Below are positions 33,601-47,500 of a stretch of 64,000 nt of DNA, piece by piece. The notes beneath the pieces are model-generated. The model ran no database searches and was not told the origin of the DNA. It saw only the letters and a list, made by a program, of their open reading frames with translations. Each line of letters begins with the position of its first letter. Position 1 is the stretch's first letter. Made by a program: the position numbers and the translations under genes. Source of the stretch: Antedon mediterranea (taxonomy: Eukaryota > Echinodermata > Crinoidea > Comatulida > Antedonidae); assembly GCF_964355755.1 (NCBI RefSeq), contig NC_092672.1, positions 9,103,501 through 9,167,500 on the forward strand, written 5' to 3'.

Positions 33601-35118
33601 TCTCTACTACAGTATTTAATCCACTTTTTCTTCAAAGAATTCCTCACATAATTTCTCTTTGAGTTTATTCTAATCTCAGATTTTCCCATGCAGTGCATGC
33701 TTTTGATATAACTATATAGAATAAGCCAGCTAAATTTCAGCATCCAATACACACGAAATTTTAAATTCTTTGTTATGCTTGAATTTTCATAATTTATTAA
33801 AGTATGATTATTTACAGGCTTACAGACAATGGTACTTGATATTGCCACCGCGTGAAGACATTGCAACCAATGGTATCAGTGGCCTAAAGGCAGTTTTCTA
33901 TCGGTTAGAGGGAAATTACTTCATAAAGCATTTTGAGAAGGATACTTGTAGTAGTTATGGATGGGGTAGCTTTTCTGTGAATAATGACGTGTATATCATT
34001 GAGGGCAACAGATATGGGGAGCCATGTACTTCGCCTAATTCAAACGGCAATTTGAAGATATATAAATGGATATAACGTCATTTTGAACTTAGTAGACTAG
34101 GTTCTGGGTCTCACGATACCGGTGTGGAGAAGAACAAAACATAATCAAGCCCAGATTTGTTGTTTTTCTAATTGTATATTTTGTCATGTTATCAAAATTA
34201 AAATGTTTAAACTCAACCTAAAAATAACTCGCGAGGAAGTATCATTCTCTGATTCTGAGTATTATTTTGTTTTGTTTAAGTTTGTCTTTCTTTTTCTTTA
34301 ATTTGTTTTTGTTTCTGTTCTTTAAATTTTCAATGCCGTTTTTTTTTTTTTCTAATTTCTTTTCTTTGTTTTTTTTCTTTTTAATTGTTAAGTTTGTTTA
34401 ACAGTCGAATTAAATTGTAAATAAAGACAGCTAGCTATTTTTTAATTTCTCATAACATATCTCATCAACGTCTTTTTCTTTTTTTCGTTTTTTTTTATGT
34501 TTCGTTATTTTCTAAATTATGTTTGCCTTTAAAAAAAATCAAATTAGATTACAAACACCGACAACTAGTCATTGACATCTCTCCTATGTATTTTTTTTTC
34601 TGTTTATCTATTTCTATCTTTATTATTTTTATTTTCTTTCTTTACATTTTTTTTTATTTTTTTATTTTTTAATTCCGTTAAAAAAGTAATTTTAATCGTA
34701 AATAGCCATTGCTAATTTCTTATAACAAAAGTTATCTCTCCCATGTTTTATGTGTATTTTTAAATAGTGACAAAGATTGTAGTGGGGAGAATATTTTGAG
34801 TTAAGGTAATAATAGGAGTTATGTGCTATATAGTATGGATATGTAGCCGTGAAACTGTATAATGCCTTATTTTACAAACCTGATGTTTTCTATGACAGAC
34901 ATTTGTTAGTTATGCATTTTGTGAGGACTATAATAGAGCCTGCTATACGCTTTATATTATACATTGATATTTCTTATTTCATTGTTCTTTGTAGTACCAA
35001 ATAATGATCAATAATGTATTGATTATACTGAGCTGTACTAGTAAAAAAGTGTTAACGAATTTCAATATTGGTATAGTTACATTTAGAGAAAACAGATCGA
35101 TATGTTCACTTGAATGAA

Positions 35119-35262
35119 TAAAGCTATGTCTACGACACTATCAAACTAATGCCAAATATGGTAGTAATGTGCCAAAATATGGTAGTAATATGACATCATC
35201 TCATCCATGAGTACATCACATTTTGCTGTCACATAAAGTCTGATAGTGTAAACAGGGCTTTA
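35119..35262. mobile_element. MITE with AAAGCTCTGTCTACAC ends, copy 3
   Basis: The left end 'taaagctatgtctacgacactatcaaac' is matched by the right end 'ctgatagtgtaaacagggcttta'. 'tgccaaatatggtagtaat' is duplicated inside. Confidence 0.65.
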
Positions 35263-35506
35263 GACTTTTATAGAAAACTGGTGTGCCATAGCAGGACTAC
35301 ACATTAGATGACAACATCGAACTCGCACTCTTGAACATACGATATTATGTATGGATTATTAAGTATGGATTCCAAATTTTTCCACGACACAAATAGATTG
35401 AAATATTAATACGCATGCGCATTAGTGAATTCGGCTAGTGGAAAGCCGGCTTAAGATATAGGGTAAAAAAAGTCATGCGAGATAATAATTGATTTATTAA
35501 TTGATT

Positions 35507-35524
35507 ACGCACGAACGTTAGGCT
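35507..35524 (+). promoter_or_regulatory. Conserved block upstream of gene 5 start
   Basis: ACGCACGAACGTTAGGCT lies 33 bases before the gene 5 ATG and the identical 18-mer lies just before the gene 6 ATG (51568-51585). Further upstream both have 'gagataa' and 'ttgatttatt' stretches. It may be 5' UTR or core promoter kept by recent duplication; conservation alone does not prove function. Confidence 0.35.
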
Positions 35525-35556
35525 TTCAGATATTATTATATATTGCAATTTCTACG

Positions 35557-38500
35557 ATGGCGATGGAAACGACAATTTTCCAAGCTGTTATATGTCTGTT
35601 TCTTTTCCGTCTTACAAGTGCCGTGGTAATATGCCCCAATACAGAAACAAATGCTATCTATCATGGTCGCCAGCACTGGAAAATTCCAGATACCATGACT
35701 ACTTACAACGACACTGACTTGGCGAGTTGTTCAGTGTTTTGTCGTCAAGACACTAACTGTAAATCGTTCGCGGTTGCTGAAAACACCTGTATGTTGTATT
35801 CGATCCAGGTGGGCAAGAATACCAGGAAGCTTGTTAAAGATATAAAGTCGGTGCATTTTGATGGCGTACAAGTAACACCTAAAATTGAGGTAGGTTTAGT
35901 TGTGGTGTTTCTTATCTTTCTGTCTAACACTCTTTCGGTTTAGTAATATGGAAGCTACGTTGTATCCTGTTCTTACCATTTAAGCCCAGTCCGGTGCTTG
36001 CTCATGATCATCACTCGAGTTTAACATTATATGCTTTGTACAAGCTGCTTGGATTTAAACTTTTTTAAACAGTACTGTGACATTTCAAATGAAGATTAAG
36101 GTAAAGTACGTGCTTCGGATATCTTAGATTTTCAAAAGTTCCATCCAATGTAATAGGCTTACAACAATAAAATCCAGCTTAAAAAAACCCCGAAAATACC
36201 GTTTATTGTAAAATAAAATGTTTTAAACTAATAATAAACGTCATCAAATCTGCTTAGAAAACTTACTATGATTTTAGGCTAGTTGCTTTTATTGGACGAG
36301 TAAAGATATATTATCCTTGTTTTATTTGTTGCTTTTTTAGAGTCGTTTTGGAACATGTTCAGTGGGGAACTTGTGTGAGAATGGAGCAAGCTGCGTTAAC
36401 GACTGTAGTGTCAGAGGTTACAGCTGTATTTGTGCAGAGAGTTTCAGAGGAATTAACTGTGAACACAGTAAGTAGATACAAATAATGTGGATACTGAAGT
36501 TTGGTTCTCACTAGAACGTAACGCAAGGACGTAAACGCAACGCAAGCTTTTTAACCAATGACAAGCGAAGTTATAGACAGTTAGCAATCACAAGCGAATA
36601 AGCCATCGCTTGTGATTGGTCAATTCACTTGCGTTGCGTTACGTCCTTATGTTGCGTCGCTACTGGGAACCACGCTTAATTGGCGAACGCTAGATAATTA
36701 CGTTCATGTAGATGTCTTCATGTGAATGATATTCTGTTTTCTTTATTGTATCAAACAACAAACAAACAAACAAACAAACAATCAATACAATGTAGTACTA
36801 TCCAGTCATTACAAAAAAACAATAACAAACTTGACCAGTTCACACCACAATTCACAATGGCTGGGTACATCAAATACTCGCTGCCTATGGAACGCCTCCT
36901 CTGCCTTCAGTTCACAATGGTCATGCAGTACACACCAGTCGTCATGCAGTACACACCAATGGTCATGCAGTACACACCAATGGTCATGCAGTACACACCA
37001 ATGGTCATGCAGTACACACCAATCGTCGTTCACATTTATCATGCAGTACACACCAATGGTCATGCAGTACACACCAATCGTCATGCAGTACACACCAATC
37101 GTCATGCAGTACACACCAATGGTCATGCAGTACACATCAATCGTCATGCAGTACACACCAAACATCATGCAGTACACACCAATCGTCATGCAGTACACAC
37201 CAAACATCATGCAGTACACACCAATGGTCATGCAGTACACATCAATTGTCATGCAGTACACACCAATCGTCATGCAGTGAAATATTGCGTAATTTATACC
37301 GCCACCTATCGACAAAATCGAATATCACGTGACGTTTATTAGACGGCTGTAAAACTAGGCCATCGACTCTAAGATTTCTTTTATGTTTGACATACTGTAC
37401 TTATTTTAACCGCTACACATCTCTGTGAATGCTCTGTTTTTTATATATACAATAATTTATTATGCGAGACACAGGCGCGGCTAGGAGGCCATTGCAATTA
37501 TTGAATTCCATAAAAGAAGTTTAAATAGTCTTAGTTTTACAGCCGTCTAATAAACCTCACGTGATATTCGATTTTGTCGATAGGTGGCGGTATAAATTAC
37601 GCAATATTTGACTGCATGACGATTGGTGTGTACTGCATGACGATTGGTGTGTACTGCATGACAATTGGTGTGTACTGCATGATGATTGGTGTGTACTGCA
37701 TGACGATTGGTGTGTACTGCATGACGATTGGTGTGTACTGCATGATAAATGTGAACGACGATTGGTGTGTACTGCATGACAATTGGTGTGTACTGCATGA
37801 CCATTGGTGTGTACTGCATGACGATTGGTGTGTACTGCATGACGATTGGTGTGTACTGCATGACGATTGGTGTGTACTGCATGATGTTTGGTGTGTACTG
37901 CATGACGATTGGTGTGTACTGCATGATGATTGGTGTGTACTGCATGACCATTGGTGTGTACTGCATGACGATTGGTGTGTACTGCATGACGATTGGTGTG
38001 TACTGCATGATAAATGTGAACTGAAGGCAGAGGAGGCGTTCCATAGCTGCTACCATGTAGTATCCAGTCATTACAAGGTACACAGTAATAAAGAACACTT
38101 AAACCAGCTTGGTGTGTAACCGTCTTTATTCACTCACTCACTATTGTATCTCACTCACAACACTCCCGTGCTGTTCCCTTTATGCTGCACTGCAGCTGTA
38201 CAATAATATTCAAAAATGCTCATCATTCTAGAGGGCGCTATGCCATAATACAACATACAAAAGGTAGCCAAGATATAGCCCGAGCTAATCAAGCTTGGTA
38301 CCTTTTAAAACATCTTAACTAACTTAAGCTACGAAATTAACAAATAATGTACCTGTACACATTGAATATAGGCCCACCGTACGAATGAGTGTTACAGAGG
38401 CAAAAATAGTTATGAGTATACGAGCATATTTATTTATTTAATTCAAACTTATATATTTTTGTGATATAGAATTAACAAATAGACTGAGTCTTCAAGCAAC

Positions 38501-41500
38501 TATTCCACTTATTGAACCTAGACGTCTGACTCAATTCTGGTCTAAAGATAGACTTTATATTGTTGTCGCTAATGCGTAAGTACAAATACTGTATAGGCCT
38601 ACAGGAACATTTTGAACGTTATATTTTTATACAATATATTCCTGAAAATTTTTTAAATAGTGTAAGTTTTCCATTTGAACTTATATATAATATTGAATGT
38701 TTTGATTGATATTCTGTTTTACAACCAGCAATTAACTTCTTTTAATATCTGTTTGTAAAAACACAATAAAGATAACTTGAACTTGAAAATTTAAAATAGC
38801 ATTAGGTCTAACAGTAAAATAAACTTGTTTCGTTGAAGTAATCATACATTTTAATTTTTGTATATTATCTTATAATATTTATATATGTCTCCGAGCAAAA
38901 GGTTCCGGGCTCGAATATTGGCTGGGACAACTTTTCCTCATTCTCACAGATTTCCTCATCTGTATCTTTTCAAATTAATTAACTAATTTTCAGTATATCA
39001 CCGGACGGTTTAGAGAATTAATGGTATATAACTGTAGTGTTTATAGGTCTATATATAAATAATAACATCCAAAATGGCAGTCGATCGGAACATTTTTGGA
39101 GAGCGATATTTACTAATTTAGCCCAAAAAAGAACTTGAATTAGCTTTAGATTGTTAACTTTGTATGATAATGGGAACAACTTGACAACAACACGTAGAAT
39201 CATTAAGAAAAAAAACAGAATTTGTCAGTTTCGGTTGCCTGCGATGTTTCATATCGCTAGCCTGTGCTATCTATGTCTAGGTATGTTGTTCCACTGTTGA
39301 CATAATTCACAGTAGGTGTGCTATAAAACAAATTAATACTATGATGATTTGTTTATTCGTGAAATGATATAAATAAGTTCACCTCATAAATTTTCTTTTA
39401 TTTTAATTTGTTGTGTTCAGCGTATCGCCAGAGGGTCTTTATGTGTTTAAATATAACGTACAGATGTCTACGTATGAACAGATGCAGTTCATAGAAGATA
39501 GTTTAGTTTTGCGTGTTAGAGTATTTACTACTGAAGATGGTGTGTATGTTTCAAAAGCAAAGTTTTATTCTACCGATCCAATGCACGTGTACCGCTTCAA
39601 TCCAGAAACTGGTAGGCTAAACACTACTTTTAGACATAACGTACACATATAAGATTTGTATTAATTATTACCCATTTATATTAGAATATATTATTTATTA
39701 CCATTTCAATATCCATACTTTAGACTGACTGACTCTTAGTTATGCACAATTCAATATAGAATCCTAATTACTATATGAGTTAAATTTATGATTAATTTTA
39801 ATCGTATTGAGAGAAATGCATCTGTAACAAATTTACTACCAATAAGTCTATAGCTTTTCAGATGACAAGGCCTATACACGCGTAGGACGTCTTTCTTCAA
39901 AATCCAATTTTTTCACCCACAAATCCTCCGTTTACTAAGCAAACAAACTAAAAGAACGTCGAGATGATTCAAATTTGTTGGCATGAGGCCTAACTATGTT
40001 ATATAGTGGCGCTTTATGATATTTTTAATAATTTACTGGATTGTGGGGTATCGGTGACACAATCGTGGAAGTAATGTACGCTTGAACATCATAAAGATCT
40101 CGCACCCATCTATGCGCCGCCTCATTACGCCTCAGGCCTCATATGTATTATTCACAAGGCAAGAACTCAGAAGAAATAACATTTTGTTCAAAAGCAAAAC
40201 AAAAATATATTGCTAATTTTTCTTTGATAAAGAACAATTTGAGGATACATTCACAATTGAATGTGGTTATTGCTCGACATCGTTTTTTCAAGATAGTCGA
40301 GGAGACTCAAGTTTGTTCGTTGCCCGATTTCAAAATCCAGACAAAACTACAAACTCGGAAATGTATTCATTTACAAGAGATGCCATTGGTGGAGAATACA
40401 GTCAGGTAGGTTTTTTCCGTTAATGTAATTCTAAGATACTCAGAGTGGTGTCTCAATCAATATTATTTACTCGTGTATGGGCATTTGATGATGATCCAAG
40501 AAAGATCATGACTTGTTTTACGTAATTACTTCAGTATTAATAACCGACTCTAAATAATTAAATATAAGGTCAAGAGGTCAGATTTCTTAGGTAAAACGTT
40601 CATTGTATACCAGACAACATATAGTACTATAGGGCCTACTAGACAACATGTTTACGTTACATGCTATTAAATACAAATAAAAATGAAAAAGAATTTTTAT
40701 TATTCTTCTTTGAGTTAATTGAAACAAATGGAATAGATGACTCGCATATGTTTGAAATTGACGGAAGTAACTATCTAGTAATGGCACAGACACGCAATAC
40801 AGGTGGAGATCTCCAAGACACGTTGATCTATCGGCAACGTCACGATTACGGTAAGGAACATTCAAATATCCACTCAGACCAATCGCCTCCGGCCCATGTG
40901 CAAATTAGTTTAATAATACTATACTTGGCCAAATATAAACAATAGGCCTATAGAAATATATTACGTCATAGAATAAAAATGTTCAATTGTTTAGTAACTT
41001 GGAATGTTAAATAGCAGGCTCGTGTAGTTCAAATTGAAAAAGTTAGCATTTTAAAATGTGAGACCAAATAAACTAATTACCTAACGTTATGCCCTAGATT
41101 ACAAAGTTTATAAAAATACAAATGATAACTTTTTCTTTATGTTGTGTCTTTTTTAGGAAAACCAGCAACGGCGTCAGTGTTTGCGATTTTTATTCAAAGT
41201 AAAGGTGAATTTTATAATAAAAACAAGTTTGTAATTTTGAAATCATCTGATTAGTAATGTTAGTGATGTTTCTGGTGATCTAAAAATTAAAGAAAATAAA
41301 ATTAACATTCACAATTAAATATTTTTGATAATAATTTAATAAATAATAACTACGAAATATCTGTTACGGTCTTGAAATCTTCGTGTGATGTTTAGTTTTC
41401 TTCGTGAGTATTGTTTGTTGTATATGAAATTGTTATTTTGAAATGATCAATCTATCAATCAATCAATCATCAATCAATCAATCAATCAATTACGCACATT

Positions 41501-44500
41501 TATTTTTTTCGAGTCAAGTCAAACAGGCTACACTCAGTATCTAGTTAATTACATTATACTGTAGGTTTATATTTCTTTTTCGTCTGTTGTACTTTATCTA
41601 ATAATACTAGGCCTAATCTTTGTCAAATACCTTGTACAGGATATATACCTATAATAATATAATTAATTCATAACTTTAGAAGACTTTAACACTAATTGAA
41701 CCCATCATATTCTATGAAACACAAACATAACCTAGAAGCATGTTCAAAACATGTGTTTCAAAAATAGTCACTGTTAGCACATTACAAATAATTTATTTAC
41801 CTATGTTTGCCAATGTTTCAGAATGCTATACTGCTACTGATGGTGTTGATTATCAAGGTATAGTAAGTACCACCACTGACGGTTACACGTGTCAAAAGTG
41901 GACAGACCAAACGCCTCATACACATAGCTACTCACCAGAAGCAGCGCCTGGTTTCGGTTTAGGAGACCACAACTATTGCCGTAACCCTAGTAGTCACACT
42001 CAGCCCTGGTGTTACACAACTTCTGCAGAGAGGTGGCAAAACTGTGATGTTGGATCTCCAGTGACAAGTTGTAGTAGGTTAACGTTTAATGCTTCAGCCA
42101 TTACATTTCTTTTCAAATGGGCGGCGTTTTTCTCGCACATATTTGCCTCTATCGTATTGGTATTATTATGGTATCAGTTTTAACTAAGAAAACCTCGTGG
42201 CAAATAAGATCAGGCTTTTATTTTATTTTATTTACATTTATTCAAAATGTGTTGAACAAGTGAGATACAGTTGTGTCCAAGTAGTGGTTAGTTCAAGGTG
42301 TTCTGAAGAATAGGAAGAGTTGCGACAGGTTTATAGATTGTTAATGTATTTGAATGAAAATATTATTTAAATCACCAGTAGGTAGATTTCATACTGTATG
42401 AGGTTAGTAATCCTAGAGGGGTGGTTGTCCTGAGGGTATTTGTTATTGGGGGGCGTGGGTGTTGTCCTGGGGGGCTGTAGTTGTTCTGCTGGGTAGTTAT
42501 CCTAAAGTAATTTAATATTGTTCGGATGGTAATTGTCCAGCTAGGATATAGTTGTCCTAGTCAATCGACTTCAACCGGAGTGGCATATTAAGTTTTCTGA
42601 CTGACGGCAAATGCTTTTATATACAGACCCATGGACACCCTGGTTCAACCGTGACAATCCTTCAGGTAGTGGAGATTGGGAAACTGTTTCAGACTTGTAC
42701 AGCGTAAGTAATATTATATACATAACATCAAAATCATTTTCACCATTATTGAGAATGAATACCTATTCTTACTTAGTCCGGGACATACCCGAACTTATTT
42801 GACTAGATTCCTATTCGATAAAAACAAATTGTGAAAGTAAATCTGTTAAATACTGTATGCATGAAGTGTCCCATTAACTTTTGACCAAAAGTAGGATCGA
42901 AAAAAAAAAAATTACCTGCCAAAAAATGGGATTTTTTTTTCTGCCAAAAGGATTAACTTGGTTAAAACTACAAAATGGCCTTTTCAGAATCTGATTTTAT
43001 CCTTCTTCTTTAACCTATATCATTCCTAGGAGAATCCAAGTATAATGTGTGATAATCCAACAGCTATTGAATGTCAAACAATTAACGGGTTACCTTACAC
43101 TTCTACTGGAGAAATTGTTAGTTGCACTACATATGGTCTTGTTTGTAAAAATGAAGACCAAACAGTTGGCGAATGTAGTGATTATCGAGTTCGTTTTTTT
43201 TGTCCAGGTTAGTAGTTACTAACAACAATTCAAAATAAATCTAGTTAAAATGTAGACCTAAAAATAGCCAAAATGCGTAATAATTGATGGTGCAATAAGA
43301 ACGCGTCCATGTGATTAGTACGGTCCTTACGGACCTTAGTCGTCGGTTCTTCTTAAGTTAAATTAAAGGTACCGTTTTTACTAATTTTAATGTTGTAATT
43401 TAAAAATGACATGATGTTCATTTCTCTCCTTTTATACCATGCGTAGCCAAAGGTAAGTGAGTTTTTGATTTGATGGCATTCAGTTCTTCGTTTAGATTCT
43501 TCCGATTGCTAAAGCTAATTAATTTGTTCAAAGCAAAAGTGTAAGTATGTCAGGTAGTTCACAATTAGACGCTTGGCCGTCTTCTCTCAACCGCTTGGCC
43601 ATCTTCTGTCAACCGCTTGGCCATCTTCTCTCAACCGCTTGGCCATCTTCTCTCAACCGCTTGGCCATCTTCTCTCAACCACTTGGTAATCTTCTCTCAA
43701 CCCTCAACCACTTGGCCATCTTCTCTCAACCGTTTTGCCGTCTTCTCTCAACTGCTTGGCCGTCTTCTCTCAACCGCTTGGCCATCTTCTCTCAAACGCT
43801 TGGCCATTTTCTCTCAACCGATTGGTCATCTTCTCTCAACCCTCAACCGTTTTGCCATCTTCTCTCAACCGCTTGGCCGTCTTCTCTCAACTGCTTGGCC
43901 GTCTTCTCTCAACTGCTTGGCCATCTTCTCTCAAACGCTTGGCCGTCTTCTCTCAACCGCTTGGCCATCTTCTCTCAAACGCTTGGCCGTCTTCTCTCGA
44001 ATGCTTGGCCGTCTTCTCTCAACCGCTTGGCCGTCTTCTCTCAACCGCTTGGCCATCTTCTCTCAAACGCTTGGCCATCTTCTCTCAAACGCTTGGCCAT
44101 TTTCTCTCAACCGATTGGTAATCTTCTCTCAACCCTCAACCACTTGGCCATCTTCTCTCAACCGTTTTGCCATCTTCTCTCAACCGCTTGGCCATCTTCT
44201 CTCAAACGCTTGGCCGTCTTCTCTCAACCGCTTGGCCGTCTTCTCTCAACCGCTTGGCCGTCTTCTCTCAACCGCTTGGCCGTCTTCTCTCAACCGCTTG
44301 GCCATCTTCTCTCAAACGCTTGGCCATCTTCTCTCAACCGCTTGGCCATCTTCTCTCAACCGCTTGGCCATCTTCTCTCAACCGCTTGGCCATCTTCTCT
44401 CAAACGCTTGGCCATTTTCTCTCAACCGATTGGTAATCTTCTCTCAACCGCTTGGCCGTCTTCTCTCAACCGCTTGGTCATCTTCTCTCAATCGCTTGGC

Positions 44501-47500
44501 CATCTTCTCTCAACCGCTTGGTCATCTTCTCTGAACCGCTAGGCCATCTCCTGTCAGCCGCTTGGCCATCTTCTTTCAACGGCTTGGCCGTCTTCTCTCA
44601 ACCGCTTGGCCATCTTCTCTCAATCGCTTGGCCATCTTCAATTCTATCAACTTCTTAACCATCTTCTCTCAACCGCTTGGCCATCTTCTCTCAATCGCTT
44701 TGGCCGTCTTTTTTCAACCACTTGGCCATCTTCTCTCAACCATTTGGCCGTCTTTTTAACCGCTTGGCCGTCTTCTCTCAATCATTGTTCATTTTCTCTT
44801 AACCACATGTCCATCTCTCAACCTCGATTGATTCACACCGTAACGCCGGGAATTCCTCAAATTACAACTACATTTCATTTTCCCTCCTTTTTACTGTAAG
44901 TCGTTGACAATTTCAAATAACATATCATTTCTTTTTTCCTTCCCATCATATGGGTAGCCAAAAGTAAGTTATTTTTATTTAATTCAACACGCATGCCACA
45001 GCATCGTCATAATCATCATCATCATTATCAACAGCACAACTCAGGCTTGTATATTTTAATACAGTATTCCAAAAACTAAAATGATCTTACGTTACAGCTT
45101 GGATACTTGTGTATAAAGCTGTTTCCGGTGTAAATAACGTTGACCTGTATGATTTGTGGAACACAGCAGGATCAAGGAATGAAGGAAACCAAGATGCTAT
45201 GAAGCTTGATGATTCCTTCAGAGACCATTACAAAAGCAGCCTAGTTGACGCCTGGCATAAGGTTTTAAAGGTAAGTTTACAAACAACATGCATACATTGC
45301 CCCTCCTCTGTTCTTGCTACGAGCCTAATATATAATGATGATTTCATACTCATTTTTTGAAGGTGAAAATTGCTCTATACGACAATGGAAAGTCTAAATT
45401 GTCGCTAATATTCAACGCTGTGGGCGCTACTAAAACTGAATGGTTCACCAAAGAAAGGCTGTTGAATTACCCGTGGAAAGACCTTCGTACTAAAACACCA
45501 GCAAAGTTTCTAATGGTCTACACAAGGTTAGTTATTCTTTTAATCGTACTATGTAAACTACTGCACTCACTAGAGTTATAAACAAATATACAAAACAGAA
45601 AATTGTCAACAGCAACAAATTATAACAAGGACAACAACGGGTGACAAAATTTAAATTAGATATTACGGTACGGACACCAACCCAATAAAGAATTTAGATT
45701 AGAGAAAAAGACGACAAACTGTATGAATATTCTGGGGAAAACCATGTCATCAATTATCCGATTAACAAACTGAGTTTCCAAAAAACTTATTTAAATTGGC
45801 AAATTGGGCTTTGGTTAATTATGTTTTGGTAAATTGAATTTTGGTAAAACTAGGTTTTTGCAAAGTTTGAATACCGTAGACTATTAATAAGGCAGACTGG
45901 TTCAGCCAAAGTACAGTAAATTAATAGTATTAATTATTCTGTATACAGTAGCAATGGAGGGCGATATTGGAATATATATGATACTTGGGGTGATTGCAAC
46001 AATCGCAAAGTGTGGCTGTCCATATTACCATTTCCGGGATGTAGTTTTGAACTGACAGAACCTCAACCAATGTTTATGTATTCTGATCGGAAAACGTCAA
46101 TAACGCCCAAAGCAGAGGGTAAGCTGATAAAAGTATCAACGACATTTAATATTACAACAAAAATAAGTTTTTTTTCTCTTATTATGCTTTTTTTATTTCG
46201 TAATGTTTCAACATACAAAGATGTGATGACAAATTCGAATAGTTTTACACCATATAAAACAAACTCAAAGTTTTGGCAATTTAAAAGCAACTTGTTACCG
46301 GTATTTAAAAGTCTATTTGAAATATATACAATTCGTGAGATGCAGTTAGTAATGGCATAATGTCGGATATAGCGACTATAGAATGTAAGTTGGTCACATC
46401 TGATAATTAATTCAACAAAACACGTCTTATATGATAGTGTGTTCAAATTACAAAAGAACATCGATGATATTGTGTAGGCCTATAGTATTACAGTTTTACT
46501 TTAAATTATATATATATATATACATTTTATAGTTATTATAAACTCGTACCTCGATAACGGGGCTGAGAAAGCGCTTTCCAGTTACATTTTGAAGTCGCCT
46601 GGTGTAACAGCATGGGATTGTCTTGACCTCTGCCGTGGTTTGGATTACAAATATGCTGGTGTTAATAACAAGCACACTGAGTGTTATTGTGGTGACGGTT
46701 ATAATTCTGGCGGAACAACATCTTTCGAGGAACGTTCTCAATCCGACGTAACGCTTATGATGAACACAGGTAGGCCATGTGAATGTTTTAAAATGTTATT
46801 GCTCAGAATTCCATTAAATTTACTTTATATCAGAAAAGAGTTGCTTTATATTGTGTTTAAAGAAGAGATGAAGGACTAGATTAAAATTAAACATCCATGG
46901 TTTCGTCCATATTAGGAAAGTATAAGGTTAGTAGTGGTTAGGTACAATTTGTTGAAGGTGTAACTGATAGGTGTATGTACAAAAGGAAGGCACGGTAGAA
47001 GAACTGAATGGATAATTCAATGGAGAGGTGGTCTGACTGAAGACAAACATGCGGCTTTCGAACGTCTACAGTCCAACTAAGGACAAGGATTTGTAATAAC
47101 AATGACTTATAACTGGTAACAACGACTCGGTTAACTGCAAACCTTTATAAATCCTTAATCTGATTGTATTTTCATTAATATTTGTTAGACGCTTTAAATA
47201 CAGCAATTTTAACGAGTTTTAAAGTTGAGTTGACAGAAAACTCTATCATGCTTTGTCTTTGAACATTTACTTTTAAATCCACTATGTATTTAGGTATCTG
47301 ATTTACATTTTGCCTCTTTTAGTGCAACCATGGGAATTACATCAGACGATTTCGGACACAAATTATCCAAAGAAGGCGGATTCCTTTGAACATAACGGAA
47401 ATTATTATATAATTGTACAAAGCACGCAAAGCAGTGAAGCACGGCCATTACACACTCATGTATATAAATATAGAAAATCAACCGAGCTTTTTGAACCACA

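Larger units (their letters stand above)
26102..34075 (+). pseudogene. Gene 4: decayed copy of the array gene
   Basis: Recognisable exons are 26102-26428 (PAN), 27017-27143 (EGF), 27330-27435, 28823-29004, 29407-29579, 30068-30203, 30668-30716, microexon 30966-30971, 31723-31895, 32013-32252 (WSC), 32582-32807, 33818-34075. Lesions are: exon 28823-29004 lacks 8 bases near its start and 1 base near 28960, so the incoming frame meets a stop after eight codons; 30668-30716 has an extra base; 32582-32807 lacks one base near 32615. The kringle exon and the last two exons of the W-K-L-V domain are missing. The donor after 31895 is GC instead of GT. The EGF has lost its last cysteine (NFEY for NCEH). 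Single-base shifts could be assembly errors, but the missing exons and the 8-base loss are not easily explained that way. PAN and EGF alone could still be made. Confidence 0.8.
34076..35556. other. Intergenic region between gene 4 and gene 5
   Basis: It begins with T-rich DNA (34260-34680) containing AATAAA at 34420, then a MITE (35119-35262). The end holds a short block shared with the region just upstream of gene 6 (35507-35524). No exon was recognised. Confidence 0.5.

Noticed and set aside
36722-38119. Open frames of 168-206 codons on both strands (Met-Gln-Tyr-Thr-Pro type repeats)
   Set aside because: They are translations of inverted 21-bp minisatellites within a gene 5 intron; both strands are open simply because the unit is a multiple of three without stops.
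38077-38300. Possible LTR segment after the minisatellite hairpin
   Set aside because: AATAAAG and short tandem 'cactcactcact' are suggestive, but no second LTR, primer site or polyprotein was found.
43547-44899. Long open frames (up to 331 codons) in three frames
   Set aside because: They are produced by the 22-bp minisatellite, which has no stop in its three-unit cycle. No start context, splice link or domain supports a protein.
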